Source: RUG11462 sp045649405 | Lineage (GTDB): Bacteria; Bacillota; Clostridia; Oscillospirales; Acutalibacteraceae | Assembly (NCBI GenBank): GCA_045649405.1 | Contig: JAZRPW010000042.1 | Span: 1 to 5,372, forward strand | Length of the DNA stretch: 5,372 nt | Direction of reading: 5' to 3' | The notes under the pieces: model-generated | Told to the model about the DNA's origin: nothing | The model's input: the letters and a program-made list of their open reading frames with translations, nothing else | Database searches by the model: none | Shown: in pieces, positions 1 through 5,372 of the stretch | Layout of the letters: each line of letters begins with the position of its first letter | How positions within the stretch are numbered: position 1 is the first letter of the stretch | Program-made: the position numbers and the translations under genes

Positions 1-3000
1 TTATTGATATTACAAAGCCAGAACTTGCTCAAGCTTTCAGAACTTTTGAGCATTGGCTTTTGATAAACGTAGCAATGGGTATGTTTGGCAACAAAGTTGA
101 TGACTCTGAAGAAGACCAGTGGAAAATGTGGATTGACTATGTCAGAATTTATCAACTTAATGATGATAAATTGTATGACAATTACCAAGCATTTAGTGCC
201 TTAGACTTTAAACACAATGGTATTATACAAGGTTATGGTTCTAACAAAAACGTTTCAAATTTAAATGGCGAATCATCACTTGATTTCACAATCCAAGATG
301 AATTAACCCCTGGTAAATACGATATATATACTGAAATCGGCAACAAAAATATGCTCACCTATATCAATGGTGTTCAAACTAATGAAATCAAAGCAATAGA
401 CCATGGTAAAGCGGTTGGTAATCAAGCGTACGTTGGCTCGGTGGATTTGCAAGATAAGAGCAATTTCGACATTACGTTCAAAGCAAAAGATGGCTCTGCG
501 GTAAACGTTCAAAAGTTGATTTTTGTTAAAACTGATGAAAATAAATCAACCCCTGTTGTGGTTAAAGACTCTGGCTTTACTGTTTTTGATTATATTGAAG
601 TAAACACAGAAGATGAATTAAAAGCAGCCTTTACACATTTAAAAGAAAAAGGCACTATAAAACTTCTTAATGATATAACTTTAACTGAAAGAATTTATAC
701 CCTCAATGAACCTACTATTGATTTGAATGGTAAAACTTTAACTGTAAATGGCGGTTATTTTGCTATTAGCGATGAAAACAAACCAAATATAATTAAGAAT
801 GGTAATGTTATAATCTCTGGTAAGTCAAGCAATTTTGTACATACAAGAGGAAACAACTATAACGCAAAAGTAAAATGCGAAGATTTGAATATTACCATAA
901 ATTCAACTGCATCTAATGGCTATGTGTTTAATCATAATTATGGTGCTATCAATATTGAGGCTAATAATTGTGAGTTTACATTTGGTGAAAGCGTAAGCAG
1001 TTCAAGTTCTTATATAATCTCAAGAAACACGGGAATTTATAATAATTGTACTTTTAATTTAAAGGGCAGAAAAGCATTTTTAATGAGCAATGGTTCAAAC
1101 ACATCTACTAAAAAATTGTATTTTAATAACTGTGTTGTAAACGATGCTTTGTATTTATTCCATTCAGATAATGCTTTAACACAGTACGTTGATGTTAAAG
1201 TTGCTAATACAACATTAAACAATTTAGGCGCACTTACTAACCACACAGAAAACACTCAATTTGTTTCTGTCGCTGATAATGGTGTTCTTAAACAAAATGG
1301 TGAAACTGTTGGCGTTTCAGCAGATATGACAGGCAATTTCACTATGGAATGTAATCATAGTTATGTTGATGCAGATTGTGTTACTCCAAAACATTGTGAA
1401 TATTGTAATTTGAGCGAAGGCAAGGCTCTCGGTCATAATATTGTTACAGATACAACACAAGCAGATTGCGTATATGCGGGTAGTATTAAAACATATTGCG
1501 ATAAATGTTCTACTGTTTTTAGCGAGAAAGCTATCCCTGTAACAGAGCATAATTATGAGTTTGTTAGCACCACAGAGCCATCTTGCACAAAAGTAGGTTA
1601 TCATTTATGGGCTTGTTCAGAATGTGGCATGAAACAACAACGCTCATACAACGGCGACGGTGCTGCTGTTTTATATCCTCACACATTTGATGAGTCGAAA
1701 ACCGTGGTTATAGAGCCAACAAGCTCACTGGGTGGTTATTCTCTAAAATATTGCACAACTTGTCAAACTCAACGCAAAACACTTTACAAATTGTCAATAC
1801 CTGATAATCGTAGAGAATATACAGTTAATGAATTACAAAACAGCTCAAGACTTATCGGTAGAGCTTACAAAGAGTCAGGCGAAATTGTAATGGCAATGAG
1901 TGGCTCTGGTGCAGAGTTTAACATTGTTGCTACTGGCGATGTGAAAGTAAAACTTAACAACGTTGTTCACACAAACAGCACACATTACCTTGGTGTGATG
2001 ATTGATGATGACTATGAAAACTATAAATTAATTGAAGTTAAATCTGGCGCAAATGAAGTAACTGTTGCTACTAACCTTGATGGCGAGCATAAAATTACAC
2101 TTTGGCACCCTAATGAATTTAGCTATTCTACTTATCGTTTGCAATCACTCATTTTTAATGGTTCAAAGGGCGAGGCACCTGCCAAAAAACAATACACAAT
2201 TGATTTTTATGGCGACTCAATAACAGTCGGTCAAGGCAATGTGCCACTCGGCGAAGATGGTTCATACAAACCTTACACTTCAAACGCCTTTGATACTTAT
2301 GCAGGTGTTGCTTCTCGTAAACTTGGCGCAGACTTTAACATCTGTGCAGCATCTGGCTACGGTTTGGCTTATGGCTTTGGAGAAAACACAAACCCTCCAG
2401 GTGGCATAATCTCAAAAATTTATGATTACGCTTCACCAAAAGATAAAGTGTTGTGGGATTATTCAGCATACACCCCTGATTTAGCAGTTGTGTCCCTCGG
2501 TCAAAATGACCAGACACACTCTTCTAATGTTGGAGATGTTGATTATAAACAAGCACTGAGAGAAAGAGTTAAGGAAATTATTGATAAAATCCGTACAAAT
2601 GATTCAAAAATTCCAGTTGTTTTCATTGGTGGAATTATGGGTAGTTTCGGTAACGATTTCATAAATATCAGACGTTCAGTTTCAGAAGTTGCGTCACAAT
2701 ATGGTTATGAAGATGTTTACTTCGAATACTTAATCGGCGACTCAGCAGGAGGTAACTATCACCCATCTGCAGCAGCACACAAATCTTGTGGTGAAACATT
2801 AGCACAATTTATTGAAGGTCTTGATTTGCTTAATAAAGATACAAGAGTTGCCGAAACTCTTCTTGATGACTTTGAGGCAACTTCAACCAAACCAAGCCAT
2901 TACACAACTGCAGCAGAAGTTGTTGAAAGTCCATTTGATGATAATCACGGAAACGTGCTTAAAATTGATGCAACAAAAGAAGCTTCAGGCGTAACATTTA

Positions 3001-4106
3001 AAACAAAAGATATGCCAAAAGATGCTGTTGGTGTTAAATTTGACCTTCGCATTACTAAAAGTGCCACAATGGGCTTTCTTGTAAAAGATTCATCTGGTGC
3101 TACTTTAATGGGTGGATACAGTAATTTTGGCTCGATTGGTGCTGGAAGTTGGAATAACATTGTTGCTAAATTTGATTTAACTAAATTTAGCTCAAGTGAT
3201 GTTGCTACATTTACAGTTACCACAAACTGGACAAAAGCAGATACAATTTATATTGATAATATTTCATATCTTACTGTTAAATCTGCCCATGTTCCAAAAG
3301 AGGGCTTTGACAAAGTTGTTCCACCAACCTGTATTAAAAATGGTTATACCGAGCATCTTTGCGTTGAATGTGGCGAAACATATAAAACTAATATTATTCC
3401 TGCAAACGGAACACACACACCAGACACTACAAAAAACAAGGTGGTCAAACCAACTTTAATTGACCAAGGTTATACAATTTACACCTGTAAACTTTGTGAA
3501 CAGGAATATAACGGTGATTATACTCCAACACTTTTAGATAGTTATTCACTCGGTCTTAACACCCTTGAAGGCGCATCAATTCGACTTAATGATAAAACTG
3601 GTTTGCGTTTTTACACCGAAGTTAAGAAGGAAGCAGTGAACGAATTGAGAAACAAGGGTTGCACAGTGGAACTCGGCACACTTATTTCTCCTTATGATTA
3701 TATTTATAATAAGGAATTAACCTTTGATTTAAGTGCAGGCGAGTATGTTGATGTTAAATATAATTCAACAACCTATTATTCAGATGCAAATGGTTTTAAT
3801 GGTATAGTTGGCTCAATTGTTAACATTAAAGAAAGCACAACTTCTAATCCGAAAAACGGCAATATTTTGAGATATTTCGTTGCTCGTGGTTATGCAAAAA
3901 TTACCGATGAAAAGGGTAACACTGAAATTGTTTATGCAGATTATTCAAAATCTAATCCTCGTTCACTCGGTTTAGTTGCTTTCCGTTTTAAAGCAGATGT
4001 TAACGAGTCGAATGTTGAGGTGTACAACAAATTTGCTGAAAAACTTGACAAGTGGGCATTGGCTTACAAACTCGCACAAGATGCTTTTGAAAGCGACAAA
4101 TGGTAA
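1..4106 (+). CDS. Multimodular secreted-type carbohydrate-active enzyme, GH16 (C-terminal remnant) + beta-helix + CE2 esterase; 5' end outside window
   Basis: The frame is open from the first full codon at 3 to TAA at 4104-4106, giving 1367 visible residues (residue = position/3). It has no start here: the TTG at 60 and the nearby ATGs lie inside a domain. Residues 1-53 match the end of a GH16 hydrolase (HWLLINVAMG, then MWIDYVRIYQ, the family's closing strand); the catalytic ExDxxE motif would be upstream. Then follow, with approximate limits: a CBM6/35-like beta-sandwich (55-187), a right-handed beta-helix with IDLNGKTLT (197-448), four CxxC repeats (450-597), a CE2 SGNH acetylesterase with its N-terminal jelly roll (600-940; Ser739 in GDSI, GQND 833-836, His920), a second beta-sandwich ending YIDNISY (954-1093), two more CxxC repeats (1096-1180) and a terminal domain containing GASIRLNDKTGLRFYTEV (1181-1367). 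No LPXTG, dockerin or C-terminal membrane segment is present. Family knowledge: GH16 cuts beta-glucans or galactans and CE2 removes acetyl groups from plant polysaccharides. Extracellular action on an acetylated glycan is inferred; the substrate is unknown. Confidence 0.9.
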   Translation, partial: IDITKPELAQAFRTFEHWLLINVAMGMFGNKVDDSEEDQWKMWIDYVRIYQLNDDKLYDNYQAFSALDFKHNGIIQGYGSNKNVSNLNGESSLDFTIQDELTPGKYDIYTEIGNKNMLTYINGVQTNEIKAIDHGKAVGNQAYVGSVDLQDKSNFDITFKAKDGSAVNVQKLIFVKTDENKSTPVVVKDSGFTVFDYIEVNTEDELKAAFTHLKEKGTIKLLNDITLTERIYTLNEPTIDLNGKTLTVNGGYFAISDENKPNIIKNGNVIISGKSSNFVHTRGNNYNAKVKCEDLNITINSTASNGYVFNHNYGAINIEANNCEFTFGESVSSSSSYIISRNTGIYNNCTFNLKGRKAFLMSNGSNTSTKKLYFNNCVVNDALYLFHSDNALTQYVDVKVANTTLNNLGALTNHTENTQFVSVADNGVLKQNGETVGVSADMTGNFTMECNHSYVDADCVTPKHCEYCNLSEGKALGHNIVTDTTQADCVYAGSIKTYCDKCSTVFSEKAIPVTEHNYEFVSTTEPSCTKVGYHLWACSECGMKQQRSYNGDGAAVLYPHTFDESKTVVIEPTSSLGGYSLKYCTTCQTQRKTLYKLSIPDNRREYTVNELQNSSRLIGRAYKESGEIVMAMSGSGAEFNIVATGDVKVKLNNVVHTNSTHYLGVMIDDDYENYKLIEVKSGANEVTVATNLDGEHKITLWHPNEFSYSTYRLQSLIFNGSKGEAPAKKQYTIDFYGDSITVGQGNVPLGEDGSYKPYTSNAFDTYAGVASRKLGADFNICAASGYGLAYGFGENTNPPGGIISKIYDYASPKDKVLWDYSAYTPDLAVVSLGQNDQTHSSNVGDVDYKQALRERVKEIIDKIRTNDSKIPVVFIGGIMGSFGNDFINIRRSVSEVASQYGYEDVYFEYLIGDSAGGNYHPSAAAHKSCGETLAQFIEGLDLLNKDTRVAETLLDDFEATSTKPSHYTTAAEVVESPFDDNHGNVLKIDATKEASGVTFKTKDMPKDAVGVKFDLRITKSATMGFLVKDSSGATLMGGYSNFGSIGAGSWNNIVAKFDLTKFSSSDVATFTVTTNWTKADTIYIDNISYLTVKSAHVPKEGFDKVVPPTCIKNGYTEHLCVECGETYKTNIIPANGTHTPDTTKNKVVKPTLIDQGYTIYTCKLCEQEYNGDYTPTLLDSYSLGLNTLEGASIRLNDKTGLRFYTEVKKEAVNELRNKGCTVELGTLISPYDYIYNKELTFDLSAGEYVDVKYNSTTYYSDANGFNGIVGSIVNIKESTTSNPKNGNILRYFVARGYAKITDEKGNTEIVYADYSKSNPRSLGLVAFRFKADVNESNVEVYNKFAEKLDKWALAYKLAQDAFESDKW
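1350..1790 (+). repeat. Block of four Cys-rich CxxC protein repeats
   Basis: These are protein-level repeats of about 38-44 residues, too diverged to show as DNA repeats. Units begin near 1350 (CNH), 1434 (HNI), 1548 (HNY) and 1680 (HTF). The pattern is His, then about ten residues, then a single Cys, a Gly-containing stretch, and CxxC: CEYC, CDKC, CSEC and CTTC. The fourth unit has Ser (EPTSS) where the others have the single Cys (for example EPSC). Such repeats are common spacers in clostridial surface proteins. Metal binding or disulfide formation is possible but unproven. Confidence 0.8.
3288..3540 (+). repeat. Second block of two CxxC protein repeats
   Basis: Two further units of the same type begin at 3288 (HVPKEG) and 3414 (HTPDTT). 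The first is complete, with PPTC, NGY and CVEC. The second has PTL where PTC is expected, then QGY and CKLC. The block sits between the second beta-sandwich and the C-terminal domain, so the two blocks bracket the CE2-plus-sandwich part of the protein. Confidence 0.8.
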
Positions 4107-4143
4107 GATAGATTGATATTATTTTTTTCATACAATTTTCCTT

Positions 4144-4180
4144 AAAAAAAGCCAACTCTCAAAATGAGAGTTGGCTTTTT
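4144..4180. terminator. Bidirectional rho-independent terminator between converging genes
   Basis: The arms 4151-4161 and 4165-4175 form a perfect 11-bp stem (GCCAACTCTCA with TGAGAGTTGGC) around a 3-nt AAA loop. The stem is followed by five T on the + strand (4176-4180). On the - strand it is followed by seven U, from the A run at 4144-4150. It lies about 40 nt past the GH16-CE2 stop and about 50 nt past the stop of the converging regulator gene, so it can end both transcripts. The rest of 4107-4229 shows nothing else I can support. Confidence 0.93.
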
Positions 4181-4229
4181 GCTGTTGTATTTTCAATTTG
4201 TCTGCCTTCGTGGTTTATGTGGAAATTGT

Positions 4230-5114
4230 TTATGATAAAAATTTTCGATTTTCTTTGTAAAACATCATATCTTCTTTTGGGGTAACACCAAAATAGTTTT
4301 TATAGTTTTTGTAAAATACCGAATAATCATTATAGCCACAAAGTTCTGCAATTTTTTCTAATTTATTTGTTTTATTGTCCATAATAAAACCTCTTGCAGC
4401 CCACATTCTTATACTTCTAATCATACCGCTAAAATTTGAACCATAAAATTTTTTGCACACTTTATCTACATACTTTTTTGATACAAAAAACTCATCCAAA
4501 ACATCTTGAATTTTAATTTTCGTTAATGCTTTTGCAAAAATAAAGGCATAAATTTTAAGGTCGTATTCGTGTGAAAATTTTGCAGGAATATTTTGATGAG
4601 ATTTATCATAAATTCTGCTTAATTCAAACAATATCAATGTAACAAGTGATTTGTAAATATCAATAGGAAACTGAAGACCTTGATACTCTTTTGCTTTTTC
4701 GAAAAAAACAGTGGCTTTAGTAATTTCTTCAGATTTATATACACATACTTTGTCGCTTTCTCTCGGCTCAAAAACCCTATAAACTTTGCTTGTTTTATTA
4801 CATTCTTCCAACACAGAAGGATGAATATTTATAACAACAAAAAATACTGTTTCATCGTTTTTTAATGAAAACAACTCAAAGTGTTCATAAGGTTTACACA
4901 AAAACATATCATTCTCGTTTAACTCAACAGAACAGTTGTTATAGCGGATACCTGCTCTTCCGTGTTCTATATAAATTAAGGTATATGCATTTCTATCGAA
5001 TTTATAATATATATTTTCTACTGCTTTTTGTTTTGCTAAAAAGAAATCAAATTCTAATTCGGGAGAATTAAAACCACCGCAATATTCAAATGGTTTATCG
5101 CCTTGATTTGACAC
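4230..5114 (-). CDS. AraC/XylS-family transcriptional regulator
   Basis: This is a 294-residue cytoplasmic DNA-binding regulator, a normal length for the family. The N-terminal part (about residues 30-110) looks like the AraC-type cupin ligand or dimerisation domain, with alternating beta strands (YTLIYIEHGRAGIRY, then NDMFLCKPYEHFEL). The C-terminal part (about 198-284) is the paired helix-turn-helix domain. Its second helix-turn-helix carries the family signature IAELCGYNDYSVFYKNYKNY followed by FGVTP. I choose GTG at 5114 rather than the in-frame GTG at 5121-5123, because the latter is itself part of the Shine-Dalgarno sequence. The gene is divergent from the secreted-protein gene at 5265 and convergent with the GH16-CE2 gene. 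The family usually activates sugar-use or virulence genes in response to a small ligand. Control of the neighbouring secreted protein is inferred from the divergent layout; the ligand is unknown. Confidence 0.93.
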   Translation of the reverse strand: MSNQGDKPFEYCGGFNSPELEFDFFLAKQKAVENIYYKFDRNAYTLIYIEHGRAGIRYNNCSVELNENDMFLCKPYEHFELFSLKNDETVFFVVINIHPSVLEECNKTSKVYRVFEPRESDKVCVYKSEEITKATVFFEKAKEYQGLQFPIDIYKSLVTLILFELSRIYDKSHQNIPAKFSHEYDLKIYAFIFAKALTKIKIQDVLDEFFVSKKYVDKVCKKFYGSNFSGMIRSIRMWAARGFIMDNKTNKLEKIAELCGYNDYSVFYKNYKNYFGVTPKEDMMFYKENRKFLS

Positions 5115-5118
5115 AATA

Positions 5119-5126
5119 ATCACCTC
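5119..5126 (-). promoter_or_regulatory. Ribosome binding site that fixes the regulator start
   Basis: On the - strand GAGGTGAT matches the 16S anti-Shine-Dalgarno complement over eight bases. It is followed by four bases and then GTG at 5114, giving ideal spacing. The upstream in-frame GTG (5123-5121) lies inside this site and would have no ribosome binding site of its own. Confidence 0.8.
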
Positions 5127-5131
5127 GTTTA

Positions 5132-5150
5132 TTTGATTATATCAATCAAA
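5132..5150. promoter_or_regulatory. Inverted repeat over the regulator -10 box (possible operator)
   Basis: TTTGATT (5132-5138) and AATCAAA (5144-5150) form a perfect 7-bp inverted repeat around a 5-nt centre. It covers the -10 box and part of the spacer, where a bound protein would block polymerase. It could be an autoregulatory or other repressor site. The repeat is short and AT-rich, so chance is possible. Confidence 0.45.
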
Positions 5151-5164
5151 GTTCTATTTGTCAA
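5136..5164 (-). promoter_or_regulatory. Consensus sigma-A promoter of the AraC-type gene
   Basis: Reading the - strand, TTGACA (5164-5159) and TATAAT (5141-5136) are separated by exactly 17 bp, a perfect match to the housekeeping consensus at both elements. The predicted start is near 5129, leaving a leader of about 15 nt that contains only the ribosome binding site. Confidence 0.88.
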
Positions 5165-5186
5165 TAAAAACGGTTCATCTTTGCAA

Positions 5187-5215
5187 TGGAAAATCAAAAA
5201 AATATATTTTATAAT
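5187..5215 (+). promoter_or_regulatory. Candidate promoter of the divergent secreted-protein gene
   Basis: A perfect TATAAT lies at 5210-5215, with TGGAAA (4 of 6 matches to TTGACA) 17 bp upstream at 5187-5192. The predicted start near 5222 gives a leader of about 43 nt. The weak -35 fits a promoter that needs an activator. The two divergent -35 elements are 22 bp apart (5165-5186), a fitting place for regulator binding. AT-rich sequence makes chance -10 boxes common, so confidence is moderate. Confidence 0.55.
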
Positions 5216-5244
5216 GTGTATGTGCAAAAACCACGAAATCTTTT

Positions 5245-5252
5245 AAAAGGAG
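5245..5252 (+). promoter_or_regulatory. Ribosome binding site of the secreted-protein gene
   Basis: AAAAGGAG lies 12 nt before the ATG at 5265. The spacing is slightly long but usable, and no other start codon in this frame fits it better. Confidence 0.75.
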
Positions 5253-5264
5253 ACGAAATAAAAA

Positions 5265-5372
5265 ATGAAAAAGATTTTAGCAATTATTCTTTCTATTTTA
5301 ATGGTTTGCGCAATCGTGCCAGCTGCATTCGGTTCTGCAGACACAACATATTATTACGACACAGTAATTGAT
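5265..5372 (+). CDS. Start of a secreted protein of unknown function (signal peptide; 3' end outside window)
   Basis: Thirty-six codons are visible from the ATG at 5265 and the frame is still open at the window end. The N-terminus is a textbook Sec signal peptide: MKK, then a hydrophobic core (ILAIILSILMVCAIV), then PAAFGSA with a likely signal peptidase I cut after GSA and before DTTYYYDT. Cys15 is inside the hydrophobic core and not in a convincing lipobox (no L-x-[AG]-C), so a lipoprotein is unlikely. The mature part visible is too short to assign a family. The gene is transcribed divergently from the AraC-type gene, which makes it the best candidate target of that regulator. A role in extracellular glycan capture or breakdown is a guess from context. 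Confidence 0.85.
   Translation, partial: MKKILAIILSILMVCAIVPAAFGSADTTYYYDTVID

Noticed and set aside
60..62. TTG at 60 as start of the large gene
   Set aside because: The frame is open further upstream, there is no ribosome binding site, and the codon falls inside the GH16 closing strands.
1350..1790. CxxC motifs as a zinc-finger DNA-binding protein
   Set aside because: They lie in a secreted-type carbohydrate-active enzyme and match the spacer repeats of clostridial surface proteins, so a nucleic-acid role is not supported.
303..3223. Several - strand frames of 60-95 codons opposite the large gene
   Set aside because: They are antisense to a strongly supported coding region and have no recognisable domain, promoter or ribosome binding site.
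2812..3459. Short + strand frames at 2812-2994 and 3196-3459
   Set aside because: They overlap the large gene in another frame, have low-complexity Leu/Gln-rich translations and show no ribosome binding site.
4680..5071. Two + strand frames opposite the AraC-type gene
   Set aside because: They are antisense to a gene with a clear family signature, and their translations are rich in Phe and Tyr as expected from the complement of AT-rich coding DNA.
5186..5371. A + strand frame starting at the ATG at 5186
   Set aside because: It is out of frame with the signal-peptide gene at 5265, runs through that gene's ribosome binding site, starts upstream of the predicted transcript start and has no binding site of its own.
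1..5372. CRISPR array, tRNA or rRNA gene, insertion sequence
   Set aside because: I saw no spaced direct DNA repeats, RNA gene motifs, transposase frames or terminal inverted repeats in the window.

Overview
The window is AT-rich (about one third G+C by eye), with strong Gram-positive-type Shine-Dalgarno sites. It carries a very large secreted-type carbohydrate-active protein with Clostridia-style CxxC repeats. I infer a Bacillota member, most likely an uncultured gut clostridium (Oscillospiraceae or Lachnospiraceae-like). This comes from sequence style, not from a marker gene.

Positions 1-4106 (+) are the 3' part of one giant multimodular gene whose beginning lies left of the window. The 1367 visible residues read: the last strand of a GH16 glycoside hydrolase, a carbohydrate-binding-like beta-sandwich, a right-handed beta-helix, four Cys-rich CxxC repeats, a complete CE2-type SGNH esterase, a second binding-like beta-sandwich, two more CxxC repeats, and a C-terminal domain I know only as a recurrent module of clostridial surface proteins. 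A glycan-cleaving domain and a deacetylating domain on one chain suggest an enzyme for acetylated polysaccharide. The exact glycan cannot be told from the sequence.

Positions 4107-4229 hold a strong hairpin terminator placed to serve both converging genes. Positions 4230-5114 (-) encode an AraC/XylS-family regulator. Positions 5115-5264 are a compact divergent control region: a consensus promoter for the regulator overlapped by a 7-bp inverted repeat, and a weaker promoter candidate facing right. Positions 5265-5372 (+) start a second secreted protein, cut by the window end after its signal peptide.

The likely logic is a carbohydrate-use locus in which the AraC-type protein controls itself and/or the divergent secreted-protein gene. 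Whether it also controls the GH16-CE2 gene cannot be seen, because that gene's promoter is outside the window. Nothing here amounts to a clearly new system. The most unusual items are the domain combination, the CE2 active site lacking the usual acid near the histidine, and the patterned loss of a cysteine in the last repeat of each repeat block.
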